From Chloroflexota bacterium (lineage in GTDB: Bacteria > Chloroflexota > Anaerolineae > Aggregatilineales > Phototrophicaceae): DNA of 47,056 nt. This document shows, one piece after another, positions 39,386-47,056 of the stretch (positions are counted from its first letter, which is position 1; each line of letters begins with the position of its first letter). A model generated the notes under the pieces. It was not told where the DNA came from. It saw only the letters and a list, made by a program, of their open reading frames with translations, and did no database searches. The position numbers were made by a program, and so were the translations under genes. The stretch is taken from the NCBI GenBank assembly GCA_026707225.1, contig JAPOXG010000050.1:1-47056 (forward strand), given 5' to 3'.

Positions 39386-40399
39386 ATGAGCAAGGAAACC
39401 ATCCATGTTGGCCTGATCGGCACGGGCGCGATCGGGGGGCTCCACGCCGATAATCTGATGCGGCGCACGCTCGGCACGCGTGTTGTCGCCGTGATGGACA
39501 TTGACCCTGAGCGGGCGAATGCGGTGGCGGCCGCCTGCGATGGCGCGCGTGTCCATGCCGATGCCGGCGACCTGATCACCGACCCGGCGGTGGATGCGAT
39601 TCTGATCGCCTCGACAGACCGGACCCATGCGGACTTCGCCATCGCCTGCATTGAGGCGGGCAAGCCGGCGCTTTGCGAAAAGCCCCTGGCGATGACTGTG
39701 GCCGATGCCGAGCGCGTCCTGCGCGCCGAGCTGACAGCCGGGAGGCGTCTCGTGCAAGTCGGTTTCATGCGCGAGTACGACCTGGCGCACCGGGACATTT
39801 ACGACCTGCTGCATGGCGGCGTCATCGGCGCGGCGCTGAAATTCCGCAGCGTTCATATCAATCCCCGCTTTATCCGCGAGTTGACGATCGATTCAGTAAT
39901 CACCAATTCGCTGATCCACGATATTCACTCGGCGCGCTGGATCATGGGCGAAGAGATCAGCAGCGCCTACGTGCAATGGGTGCCGACCGACCCCGCCAGT
40001 CCGCTAAGCGCGCGTCTCGCCGAGATACAAGTTACATTTGAGAGTGGCGCCATCGGCAGCCTGGAATACAATGGCGACTCAGGCTACGGCTACGAGGTGA
40101 CGGTTGAAGTGACGGGCGAAACCGGAAGCGCCAGAACAGCGAGCCACCCAAGCCCTTCATTGCGCCAGGCGGGGATGGCGTCTCGCGCGATCACCCCGAG
40201 TTGGCCCGAGCGCTTCGCCCAAGCCTATCGCGACGAAGTTCAAGCCTGGATCGACGCGATTGGCAATAACGAGGCGTCCGGCCCTTCGGTCTGGGACGGG
40301 TATCTGTCGCTGGTCGTCGCCGAAGCCTGCATTCGTTCTGCGGAGGCGGGGACGCCTCAATTCGCGAACGCCGGCGAGCGGCCGTCCATGTACCAATGA
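39386..40399 (+). CDS. Gfo/Idh/MocA-family oxidoreductase (inositol 2-dehydrogenase-like)
   Basis: A 337-residue NAD(P)-dependent dehydrogenase with GTGAIGGLHADNL for cofactor binding, CEKPLAMTVADAE carrying the EKP lysine, and NSLIHDIHSARWI with the conserved Asp and His. The last pair (HDIHSARWI) is characteristic of myo-inositol dehydrogenase and related enzymes. The frame is open upstream to 39263, but ATG 39386 with AGAGG before it is the natural start. Its last 43 bp overlap the 3' end of the convergent GH4 gene. Substrate probably an inositol or sugar; not determined. Confidence 0.9.
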   Translation: MSKETIHVGLIGTGAIGGLHADNLMRRTLGTRVVAVMDIDPERANAVAAACDGARVHADAGDLITDPAVDAILIASTDRTHADFAIACIEAGKPALCEKPLAMTVADAERVLRAELTAGRRLVQVGFMREYDLAHRDIYDLLHGGVIGAALKFRSVHINPRFIRELTIDSVITNSLIHDIHSARWIMGEEISSAYVQWVPTDPASPLSARLAEIQVTFESGAIGSLEYNGDSGYGYEVTVEVTGETGSARTASHPSPSLRQAGMASRAITPSWPERFAQAYRDEVQAWIDAIGNNEASGPSVWDGYLSLVVAEACIRSAEAGTPQFANAGERPSMYQ

Positions 40400-41766
40400 T
40401 CGGGCAGCGCCTCACGCTCGGCCGCCAGCAATTCGCGCAGGATGGCATCGGCATCGGCGATTGAATTGGTCAACGGGTCGGTCATCAGCGCACGCCGCAG
40501 CAAGCGATAATCCGCTTTGACAATGGCTTCCGCCGTGAGCTCATGCGTATCGAGCACGACTTCCTGCAGGCCGCGCAAACCTCGCGGCATCTCGCCGACC
40601 GGGCGCGGGCGCGGTCCGTTCATATCGATATCGCAAAGCAATTCCAGGAAGGCGTCGTCAGCCATATTTCCCACGGCGCCGCAGTTATAGGTGTTGATGT
40701 AAAAAGGACGACCGAGCCCGCCGACCATGTTCTCGATGATGTCGGTGGCATGGTCGGGACCGAGCGCCGTCTTGAACGCGCTGATCGGGATTGCGCCGTT
40801 GATGAAGTCATCGACCTGGCGCCACATGGCGGCGTGGCGGGCATAGCGCGTTTCCGTCTCCCAGATCAATAGCGGTGGAATCTCATCGGGCAACACACCG
40901 TGCCCTTGGTAGAAGCGCAGGTATTCCTTGGTATGCGATACACAGACGGGGATGGCGCCAAAAATCTCATAAAGCTGGCAGCCGATGGCGTCGTTATCGA
41001 TCGCCTTTGCGCTCCGGTCGCCATCCATCGTCACGTTCACTGTGCCGCGGCGCAGGCGCTCGGCGATTGTCGTGGTGACATCGCGACCTTGGTATTCCGC
41101 CTTCAGCATCCAGGTGAAGTGATTGACGCCGGCAATGCGCAGGTCGAAGTCGCCATCCAGTTCGGCATTCCATTCCGATGCGTCGCTGATGATGCCGGCG
41201 TACTGCGCGTAACGGATTTTGACGTGCGGCATGTGCAGCGAATCACAGAGGGCGAAGCTCTTGAGCGCCGGCGCGTATCGAGCGATCGCCATGCCATGGA
41301 CCGTGCTGGGATTGATGTAGTTGATAACCCAGGCATCGGGACAGAGCCGCTCGATATCGGCGGCGCAATCCATGATAAGGGGCAGTTCACGCATGGCGCG
41401 GAAAATGCCGCCAGGGCCAATCGTATCGCCGCTGCACATGCGCAGGCCGTATTTTTCGCTGATTTGGCAATCCAGCCCACGATAACGCACAGTATCAGCG
41501 GCGAAGCTGAGCACAACGAAATCGGCGCCGGGCAAGACATCGCGCCAATCGGAGGCGGTCTCTATCCGCAAGGCGACGCCCGCTTCCTCAACGGCCATTT
41601 CCGCCAGCCGTCCCATCTTTTCCAACCGTTGCGGAACGTTGTCGACAAGCGCCAGCGTGCCCCTATTCAAATGCGGCGAGTGCGTCATCCGCCAAATGGC
41701 TTGCCGCCCAAAGAACAGGCTGCCCGCGCCTATGACGACGACCTTGGGCTTTTGCAAGTCGCTCAT
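40357..41766 (-). CDS. Glycoside hydrolase family 4 enzyme (alpha-galacturonidase/alpha-glucosidase-like)
   Basis: A 469-residue GH4 protein. This family needs NAD+ and a divalent metal and cleaves glycosides by oxidation-elimination. Visible are the Rossmann motif VIGAGSLFFGRQ, the INYINPSTVH region, metal-site residues CDSLHMPH (Cys-xxx-His) and GVNHFTWMLK. GH4 members act on alpha- or beta-glycosides, some phosphorylated; the lack of a PTS nearby suggests unphosphorylated sugars. It overlaps the oxidoreductase gene tail-to-tail by 43 bp, so both C termini constrain each other. The start ATG 41766 gives the standard MSDLQKPKVVVIGAG beginning. Confidence 0.88.
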   Translation of the reverse strand: MSDLQKPKVVVIGAGSLFFGRQAIWRMTHSPHLNRGTLALVDNVPQRLEKMGRLAEMAVEEAGVALRIETASDWRDVLPGADFVVLSFAADTVRYRGLDCQISEKYGLRMCSGDTIGPGGIFRAMRELPLIMDCAADIERLCPDAWVINYINPSTVHGMAIARYAPALKSFALCDSLHMPHVKIRYAQYAGIISDASEWNAELDGDFDLRIAGVNHFTWMLKAEYQGRDVTTTIAERLRRGTVNVTMDGDRSAKAIDNDAIGCQLYEIFGAIPVCVSHTKEYLRFYQGHGVLPDEIPPLLIWETETRYARHAAMWRQVDDFINGAIPISAFKTALGPDHATDIIENMVGGLGRPFYINTYNCGAVGNMADDAFLELLCDIDMNGPRPRPVGEMPRGLRGLQEVVLDTHELTAEAIVKADYRLLRRALMTDPLTNSIADADAILRELLAAEREALPDHWYMDGRSPAFAN

Positions 41767-41815
41767 GTTTTGCTCCTCCGCTTCGCAGTCGAGCTAGGCT
41801 GCATGCCGGGGCCGC

Positions 41816-43060
41816 TCAGCTTGCGCGGTGATGCGAGACGCGAGGACGGCGGTTTACGCGTGAGCGCCGTCCTCGTCGGCCGCGCTTTGCGTTCGGCGCA
41901 TCGCCTTCGGCCATCGGTCGCTGCGGCGGCGTGACCGTGGACACAAAGGGATGCTCGTCCACGACCGAGATGGGTTGGCGGATCAACTTTTCGATATCGT
42001 GCAGATACTTCCGTTCATTGACATCGCAAAATGAATACGCGATTCCGGATGCGCCGGCTCGCGCAGTTCTGCCGATGCGGTGCACGTAACTTTCCGGGAC
42101 ATTGGGCAAATCGAAATTGATGACATGCGACACGGATTCGATATCCAAGCCCCGCGCCGCGATATCAGTCGCGACCAGGACAGCGCTACGGCCTGACTTG
42201 AATCTGGACAGGGCTTTGGTTCGCGCCGTCTGCGATTTGTTGCCATGAATCGCTTCAGCGGGAATGCGGGCGCGGTTCAACTGCTTGGCCAGATTATTGG
42301 CCCGATGCTTAGTGCGGGTGAATACCAATACGCGCTCCGATGCAGGATCTCGCAGAATATGTTTGAGCAGCGCTCGTTTATCACCGCTTTCAACAAAATA
42401 GATTGATTGCGCGATGCTCTCAACAGTTGACGCTTGTGGATTCGCCTCCACTTTAATGGGTTCCGTCAGGATGCTTTTACTCAAGTCCTGAACGGCTGGC
42501 GGCATAGTCGCTGAAAACAGCATGGTCTGGCGCACGCTTGGCAGTCGTTTGATAATCCGCCTGACATCGTTGATAAAGCCCATATCCAGCATGCGATCGG
42601 CTTCATCCAGCACGAAAAATTCAACTCGGTCCAGGCGGATAAACCCCTGGTTCATCAGATCCTGCAGACGGCCCGGAGTCGCCACGACTATGTCGACGCC
42701 GCGCCGCAGCGCATCAACTTGAGGCTGCTGGCCGACGCCGCCGAAGATCGCCACATGTCTGAGTGGGGCGCCGCGGCAGAATTTGCCGAATTCCTCATCA
42801 ATCTGCGCTGCAAGCTCCCGCGTCGGCGCCAGCACCAGAGCGCGGACAGGCCGCCTGCCCGAGACCGGGTCCAGCATTTGTACGATGGGCAAGGCAAAGG
42901 CGGCGGTTTTGCCACTGCCAGTATGGGCGCAGCCGATAACATCACGTCCCTTCAGGATATGCGGAATGGCGCGGTCTTGTATCGGCGTCGGCTTGGTATA
43001 TCCAGCCCGCTTGACGACGCGGAGCGAGGCGCTATTCAAATCTAGGTTGTGGAATGACAT
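41816..43060 (-). CDS. DEAD-box ATP-dependent RNA helicase (RhlE-like)
   Basis: A 414-residue RNA helicase with every core motif in order: Q motif (GYTKPTPIQ), [27 protein letters not shown], the helicase C domain with [15 protein letters not shown] and [10 protein letters not shown]. The C-terminal 40 residues are basic and Arg-rich ([16 protein letters not shown]), typical of RhlE-type proteins, where such tails bind RNA. It probably unwinds rRNA or mRNA structures. Divergent from the M20 peptidase gene with 163 bp between the starts; no clear promoter pair was identified there. Confidence 0.93.
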   Translation of the reverse strand: MSFHNLDLNSASLRVVKRAGYTKPTPIQDRAIPHILKGRDVIGCAHTGSGKTAAFALPIVQMLDPVSGRRPVRALVLAPTRELAAQIDEEFGKFCRGAPLRHVAIFGGVGQQPQVDALRRGVDIVVATPGRLQDLMNQGFIRLDRVEFFVLDEADRMLDMGFINDVRRIIKRLPSVRQTMLFSATMPPAVQDLSKSILTEPIKVEANPQASTVESIAQSIYFVESGDKRALLKHILRDPASERVLVFTRTKHRANNLAKQLNRARIPAEAIHGNKSQTARTKALSRFKSGRSAVLVATDIAARGLDIESVSHVINFDLPNVPESYVHRIGRTARAGASGIAYSFCDVNERKYLHDIEKLIRQPISVVDEHPFVSTVTPPQRPMAEGDAPNAKRGRRGRRSRVNRRPRVSHHRAS

Positions 43061-43223
43061 AGGGTTTAGTGTTTTCTCGATGGTTTACAAAAGGGGGAAT
43101 CTCTATTATTAAACACAATCGCGAAAGTTACTAGGTCGTTCAATTATTGGATACGAATCCACAAGCGCATCGTGTATCATGCACGGCATTGGCTGTCAAA
43201 AGAGACCATACACGGGGCAAGAC

Positions 43224-44627
43224 ATGAGCAACCCTTACGAATATGCCAAGGCGCGCCAGGCGCGATTCCTCGACGAGTATCAGGAGCTGCTGCGCATCCG
43301 CACGATTAGCACGCAGCCTCGGCACGCGAAGGATGTCGCGCGCGCCGCCGAGTGGCTTAAGGCGATGATGCTGCGCATCGGCATGGATCGCGCCGAAGTG
43401 ATCCTCATGCCGGAGGGACGCTGCCCGCTGGCGCTCGGCGAATGGCATGGCGCCGGCGAGGACGCGCCAACGATCTTGATCTATTGCCATTATGATGTGC
43501 AGCCGGCCGAGGTCGCCGACGGCTGGGACACTGACCCCTTTGAACCGACGATGCGCGACGGGCGACTGTATTGTCGCGGCGCGGTCGATAGCAAGCTGCA
43601 TGTCATGTCCAACTTGAAGGCGGTGGAATCCTGGCTGGCGAGCGGCGACAAGCCAAAAGTGAACATCAAAGTAGTGCTGGAAGGCGAGGAGGAATCTGGC
43701 TCAGAGAACATCAACGCCTTCATCGCGGCGCATCCGGAGCGGCTGGCGGCCGATATCGCCATGATTTCTGACGGCGCGATTCTGGCGCCCGATCAGCCGA
43801 GCCTGACTTATGGGCTGCGCGGGGTTGCCGCCCTTGAATTGCACGTTTCCTCGCCCGTCAGCGATTTGCACAGCGGGCATTGGGGCGGCTCCGTGCATAA
43901 TCCGATTCAGGCGCTCTGCGAGATTCTGGCGCAGCTGCACGATGACAAGGGCGCTGTGGCCGTGCCCGGCTTCTACGATGATGTGGCGCCGGTGACAGCG
44001 CAAGACCGCGCGCTGCTGGAAAAAGTCGAGCCCTATTTGCAGGCGGAGTGGGACGAAGTCGTGAGCGCGCCGGCGCTTTGGGGCGAACCGGACTACATCT
44101 TGCCCGAGCGGCTGGGCGCCCGCCCGACGCTGGAGATCAATGGCATTCACGGCGGTTATACCGGCGACGGCATGAAGACGGTGCTGCCCGCGCGCGCCTT
44201 CGCCAAGATCACCTGCCGCCTGGCGCCGCGCCAGGTTCCAGCGCGTGTGCTTGAATGTGTCGTCGAGCGCATCAAGCGCATCACGCCGAAAACGGTGCAA
44301 GTCGACTTCCAGTTCGGCGGCATGGGCGCCGAGGCTGTCCTGCTGGATGTCGATGGCTTGGCCATGAAGTCCGCCGCCGAAGCCTACGCCTACGCTTGGG
44401 GCGTCGAGCCGGTATTCGAGCGCGCCGGCGGCAGCGTGCCCATCACATTCGAGTGCATGAAGGTGGCGAAAGAAGTGGTAATCATGAGTTACGGGCTGAA
44501 GAGCGGCCGCGCTCACGGTCCCAACGAGAATATCTACTTGCAGAATTTCTATAATGGCATTCAGGCGACGATCAAGTTTATTGATTTGGTCGGGGCGGCG
44601 GGACTAAGGGGACAATGCGGCCAATAG
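43224..44627 (+). CDS. M20-family metallopeptidase (dipeptidase)
   Basis: A 467-residue M20 peptidase similar to PepV/CNDP-type dipeptidases. Metal and catalytic residues are visible: His and Asp in YCHYDVQP, Asp in RGAVDSKLHV, the Glu pair in LEGEEESGS, Asp in ISDGAIL and the final His in GRAHGPNENI. The lid/dimerisation domain lies about 185-390. The ATG at 43224 follows GGGGC; the frame is open to 43179, but those codons are not conserved-looking. It hydrolyses dipeptides or N-acyl amino acids in the cytoplasm. Its 3' end overlaps the convergent membrane-protein gene by 24 bp. Confidence 0.92.
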   Translation: MSNPYEYAKARQARFLDEYQELLRIRTISTQPRHAKDVARAAEWLKAMMLRIGMDRAEVILMPEGRCPLALGEWHGAGEDAPTILIYCHYDVQPAEVADGWDTDPFEPTMRDGRLYCRGAVDSKLHVMSNLKAVESWLASGDKPKVNIKVVLEGEEESGSENINAFIAAHPERLAADIAMISDGAILAPDQPSLTYGLRGVAALELHVSSPVSDLHSGHWGGSVHNPIQALCEILAQLHDDKGAVAVPGFYDDVAPVTAQDRALLEKVEPYLQAEWDEVVSAPALWGEPDYILPERLGARPTLEINGIHGGYTGDGMKTVLPARAFAKITCRLAPRQVPARVLECVVERIKRITPKTVQVDFQFGGMGAEAVLLDVDGLAMKSAAEAYAYAWGVEPVFERAGGSVPITFECMKVAKEVVIMSYGLKSGRAHGPNENIYLQNFYNGIQATIKFIDLVGAAGLRGQCGQ

Positions 44628-45161
44628 TTGGTCAACGCCTAGCAGGAAGCTACCCGAGAATATGAGACAGATTATCGCAACTATGGCCTTGTGCGACCAT
44701 GTTACCATACTCCCCTTGTCGTCAACGATACGCGCGTTGTTCTCATATATCTGTATGTAGGACTTCTGCATTAACTCCGAGAAATACTCCGGTTCGCAAG
44801 CAGTCCAGTCTTCGGCGTTCTGTTCAGTTGGTCGCATCGGATGTGTCCGGTGTCGTCTTACCCAGAGTGTGCGAATTGAAAGTATAGCTACAAGAGCGCA
44901 GAGGGCGACCAATGCAATACTTAACGCCGTCGCCAACAAGAAAACTAGAGGTTGGTTACCGATTATCCGTTCCAAACGGACTTCCCCAGCACTAAAAGGC
45001 AGGTTGAGCGCCGCAACAATTCCTGCTATAATGTTTACGATGGTGAGATTGTGCATGGCCTTGGTTTCCAAGACTCGCAGAGCATCCTTTTGGGACTGAA
45101 CATGTGCTTGGAGAAGTTCCAATACTTTCTCTTCATTGTGTAAGACAGTGGCTTCAGCCAT
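44604..45161 (-). CDS. Three-TM membrane protein, SLATT / DUF5706 (Pycsar effector)-like architecture
   Basis: A 185-residue protein. It has an N-terminal amphipathic helix (about 8-36), TM1 about 40-58 (TIVNIIAGIVAALNL), TM2 about 70-95 (FLLATALSIALVALCALVAIL), a helical soluble segment with a conserved-looking YFSELMQKSYIQIYENNARIVDDK, and TM3 about 160-178 (IVAIICLIFSGSFLLGV). This is the layout of SLATT and DUF5706 proteins, the pore-forming effectors of cyclic-nucleotide defence systems. No cyclase gene is within this window, so if the assignment is right it is an orphan. The gene is AT-richer than its neighbours. The similarity is architectural and by eye; another small membrane family is possible. 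Confidence 0.6.
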   Translation of the reverse strand: MAEATVLHNEEKVLELLQAHVQSQKDALRVLETKAMHNLTIVNIIAGIVAALNLPFSAGEVRLERIIGNQPLVFLLATALSIALVALCALVAILSIRTLWVRRHRTHPMRPTEQNAEDWTACEPEYFSELMQKSYIQIYENNARIVDDKGSMVTWSHKAIVAIICLIFSGSFLLGVDQLLAALSP

Positions 45162-45184
45162 TGCGATGCTCCTCGGAGGCAGTC

Positions 45185-45376
45185 ATGAATGATAAAGATC
45201 AACAGGAAAAAGACATTCAGATTCAAAGCCCTAGCTCAGGCAACAATGCTGTAGGCAACACACACCGCGCACCTGAATCGCCCAGACCTCGACCGGATCC
45301 TTCCTACGGAGAAATCACAGAAGGCGAATCAGGCGCATCGCTTTGGCAGACAATAAAGATGGCTCTGCGTGAATGA
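45185..45376 (+). CDS. Proline-rich acidic miniprotein A
   Basis: A 63-residue hypothetical protein starting at ATG 45185 with a strong ribosome site (GGAGG, 5 nt upstream). It is hydrophilic and disordered-looking, with SPSSGNN, a central PRPRPDPSYGE and a C-terminal SLWQTIKMALRE that could form a short amphipathic helix. It has no signal peptide or recognised domain. It is divergent from the three-TM gene by 23 bp. The central motif and N terminus recur in the next miniprotein, which makes chance coding unlikely. Function unknown. Confidence 0.6.
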   Translation: MNDKDQQEKDIQIQSPSSGNNAVGNTHRAPESPRPRPDPSYGEITEGESGASLWQTIKMALRE

Positions 45377-45445
45377 ATTTCTATCCACCACATTGTATCA
45401 CTCTTAAACCATCGTAAGCCAATCGTGCGTTATGCGAGCATTTGC

Positions 45446-45628
45446 ATGAACAACAGTGATCAGGCGCCTAGCGAGAGTGAGCCTAAACCGCCATCGAGTG
45501 GCCAACCTGATTCAAGCGATACCGGCAAGCCTCCGGAACGCCCGAAGCCGCGTCCAACACCTTCCTCTGGTACTGTTGATTACTCGGACAACCCACCTTC
45601 TGAGCGGCAAGGTCAATTCCACAAATAG
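45446..45628 (+). CDS. Proline-rich acidic miniprotein B, paralogue of A
   Basis: A 60-residue hypothetical protein from ATG 45446 (MNNSDQAPSES...). It shares with miniprotein A the start MN-x-x-DQ, a PPSSG segment and the central PKPRPTPSSG (PRPRPDPSYG in A), but lacks A's C-terminal helix. No domain is recognised. The ribosome site is weak; an in-frame ATG lies at 45425. Two short related proteins in tandem beside a membrane protein look like one small accessory unit. Function unknown. Confidence 0.5.
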   Translation: MNNSDQAPSESEPKPPSSGQPDSSDTGKPPERPKPRPTPSSGTVDYSDNPPSERQGQFHK

Positions 45629-45910
45629 ACTGCAATATTGCCTCAATTCATATAAAGCAGTGTTGCGGTCTCTTCCCAGGATAGACCTTCTCAACAGTTC
45701 ACTATTTCCGAATAGTTGCTCTGCCCGAGACCTGCAACTACGAACTTGGCTAAAACGATTATAGCCTCACGCTGAATAACCCGTCCTTCTGTTGCTTTAC
45801 ACACAATTTACATCGACGCCAAACTTAGGCAACAGGCCTCCTCAATAATGTGATCCGGCGGCGGCCGCAATCCCGCGATTGCCGACCAAAGCAATAAGGA
45901 GGTTTCCAAA

Positions 45911-46696
45911 ATGACTGTCAGACGATTTTCATCTGTCATAGCACTGCTCGCGCTGCTGACCGCCGGCGTGAGCGCTAGCGATGAGGCCAGCCCGAAAGGG
46001 TACGCCATCGCCGGTTATTGGCATAGCGGTCCCAGCGTCTTGCTGGCCGACCCGATCGTTCAGGAAGCGACCGGCTTGGAAAGCCAGGACTTGCGCGCGG
46101 CGCTGAAAGACGGCAGCAGCATCAGCGAACTGATTGCGGCAAACGACGGCGATGCCGAGAGCGTCATTTCGACATTGATGGCGCAAGCGACCGAGGCGAT
46201 CCAGGCGCGGGATGCGGCGACCGTTGATCGCTTGGAAGCGGGCATCAGCGAGATGCTGGAAGAAAGCCACCGTCGGCGCTTCCCCGGGTGGCGGCGGCGC
46301 AATCCCGTGCGCGAACATTTTGGCGCCTGGGGCATGGACGAGACGATTTCGGCGGCGACGGGCTTAAACGAAGCGCAACTGAATACCGCTCTTTTGCAAG
46401 GGGCGACGATTGCCGACTTGATCGAAGCCAACGACGGCAATATCGCCGCCACCGTGTCGGTGTTGGTGGAGCAGGCGTCGGCGGGGATCAACGAAGCGGC
46501 CACCACCCGCGTAGAGAGCTATGAAGAAGCGCTAATCGAAGCCTTCGAGGCCGACTTCAGCGACGCTTCAAGACGCTGGCGCAAATGGCGCCCGCGTCGT
46601 GGCGCGTTCTTCGGCTTCTGGGGCAGCTATGACAGCAGCCAGCCCGCGAAAGAAAACAGCGGCCAGCAAGCGCTTGGCGAAAGCGAAGAAGCCTAA
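45911..46696 (+). CDS. Secreted protein with two copies of an ATGL...ANDG repeat
   Basis: A 261-residue exported protein with AAGGAGG 8 nt before the ATG. Residues 1-22 are a signal peptide (RRFSSVIALLALLTAGVSA). Two repeats of about 90 residues follow (about 51-136 and 145-232). Each has ATGL, AL-x-x-G-x-x-I-x-x-LI-x-ANDG, a long amphipathic helix with QA-x-x-x-I, and a basic RRWRKWRPRR-like end followed by FGAWG or FGFWG. The same layout in both points to internal duplication. The basic/aromatic ends might bind nucleic acid or polymer; that is speculation. I do not recognise a named family. Confidence 0.75.
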   Translation: MTVRRFSSVIALLALLTAGVSASDEASPKGYAIAGYWHSGPSVLLADPIVQEATGLESQDLRAALKDGSSISELIAANDGDAESVISTLMAQATEAIQARDAATVDRLEAGISEMLEESHRRRFPGWRRRNPVREHFGAWGMDETISAATGLNEAQLNTALLQGATIADLIEANDGNIAATVSVLVEQASAGINEAATTRVESYEEALIEAFEADFSDASRRWRKWRPRRGAFFGFWGSYDSSQPAKENSGQQALGESEEA

Positions 46697-46801
46697 ATCA
46701 ATCCCTGCTTTCAGCTGCGAGAAGCGCGGGAGTGAAACCTGTGCTTCTCGTCTCGCCAACGGCACGCGGGCTTCCCGCCCTTTCGTATCTGGCGTCCGCT
46801 A
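46697..46801. other. Non-coding gap between the secreted protein gene and a gene remnant
   Basis: No promoter, repeat or terminator was recognised. It contains GGCACGCGGGCTTCCCGCCC, with a short imperfect dyad GCGGG/CCCGC. Confidence 0.3.
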
Positions 46802-46990
46802 TCAGGAATCAGGGGCTGCCGCGGCCGGCACGACGTACTCAGCCAGCACGACCTCTGTGTCGCTGAGCAATGGATGATCGCTGGAGAGGACCAGCAGAGG
46901 CGCCTGGATATCCGCCGCCTTATGCCACAAGGTCAGGACGAGCAACAGTCGCGAGGCGGTGGGGGGGGGGGCTGAGGAGCGGACACGTTT
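46802..46990 (-). pseudogene. C-terminal remnant of an unidentified gene
   Basis: On the minus strand, codons ending at a TGA at 46804-46802 read as plausible protein: SRLLLVLTLWHKAADIQAP, then LLVLSSDHPLLSDTEVVLAE and a Pro/Ala-rich tail. The frame reaches back only to 46990, with no start codon, and crosses an 11-G run (46961-46971) where the frame is unreliable. It is probably the tail of a larger gene cut by the element that begins near 47002 or by assembly failure. No family recognised. Confidence 0.35.
46961..46971. other. Homopolymer run of 11 G
   Basis: Eleven consecutive G in otherwise mixed sequence, close to the window end. Likely a sequencing or assembly weak point; it may hide a frameshift in the gene remnant that crosses it. 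Confidence 0.7.
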
Positions 46991-47001
46991 TCAGCACAGA
47001 C

Positions 47002-47056
47002 TGTAGTGGACCCATACTAGTGGACACAAATGTTCAGAATCTTAGGGAGAGATTAT
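47002..47056 (+). mobile_element. Probable left end of an IS3-family insertion sequence (runs off the window)
   Basis: The stretch starts TGTAGTGGACCCATACTAG followed by TGGACACAAA, resembling the TG-starting terminal inverted repeats of IS3-family (IS150-like) elements, which contain ACCC and TGGACA blocks. It ends AGGGAGAGATTAT, which would be a ribosome site and the first two bases of an ATG for orfA. No transposase residues lie inside the window, so this rests on the terminal pattern alone. A multicopy element would also explain why the contig stops here. Confidence 0.45.

Noticed and set aside
43061..43223. Promoter pair between the DEAD-box helicase and M20 peptidase genes
   Set aside because: AT-rich stretches exist, but no -35/-10 pair with acceptable spacing was found on either strand.
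45629..45910. Possible small gene or RNA between miniprotein B and the secreted protein
   Set aside because: Open frames here are short and without ribosome sites, and no clear hairpin or promoter pair was seen; I see nothing supportable in this 282-bp stretch apart from the ribosome site of the next gene.

Overview
This 47-kb window reads as a GC-rich bacterial chromosome segment with dense gene packing. It most resembles an uncultured, soil- or water-type Chloroflexota (Anaerolineae/Caldilineae-like) genome. That placement is an inference from a large secreted fibronectin-III protein with a TNTP-rich linker and a C-terminal bacterial SH3 domain, hydantoinase and sarcosine-oxidase type catabolic genes, CUT1 sugar transport without a local ATPase, and abundant GTAGGGGCGA palindromic repeats between genes. 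No rRNA, tRNA or CRISPR array was seen.

Layout. (1) 0.1-12 kb: an amino-sugar / cell-wall-sugar catabolic region with a GH20 hexosaminidase, a SIS-domain aminosugar isomerase/deaminase, an M24 peptidase, a NamZ-type (DUF1343) exo-muramidase, a Tat-exported sugar-binding protein with two permeases, a Gfo/Idh/MocA oxidoreductase and a TIM-barrel epimerase. A DNA methyltransferase-HNH gene broken by one in-frame TAA lies inside it. (2) 12-16.5 kb: a small antitoxin-like/HNH pair, both members carrying in-frame stops; then three tandem paralogous SDR genes and a zinc alcohol dehydrogenase. (3) 16.6-20.7 kb: a 1373-residue secreted FnIII-repeat protein with 267-bp DNA repeats. (4) 20.9-33 kb: an NAD-linked, cysteine-type molybdenum formate dehydrogenase locus (catalytic subunit, NuoE-NuoF fusion, ferredoxin subunit) with its maturation genes mobA, fdhD, moeA and a moeA-PBP fusion. 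It is punctuated by two tandem MNT-HEPN toxin-antitoxin modules and an AT-richer DUF262-HNH gene. (5) 33-41.8 kb: SDR, sarcosine/N-methyltryptophan-type oxidase, HyuB, HyuA, a second Gfo/Idh/MocA and a GH4 enzyme. (6) 41.8-47 kb: DEAD-box helicase, M20 peptidase, an AT-richer islet with a three-TM protein and two related proline-rich miniproteins, a secreted two-repeat protein, a gene remnant, and what looks like the left end of an IS3-family element at the edge.

How they work together. Region 1 could release, import and catabolise GlcNAc/MurNAc-type sugars. Region 4 encodes formate oxidation to NAD+ and the cofactor machinery it needs. Region 5 could hydrolyse hydantoin-type rings and oxidise an N-methyl amino acid. 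Most intergenic gaps carry the same palindromic repeat, whose inner arms differ between copies but stay complementary. This is the strongest unexplained structural signal in the window. The second is that three accessory nuclease-associated genes are each interrupted by single in-frame stops, while the metabolic genes are intact.
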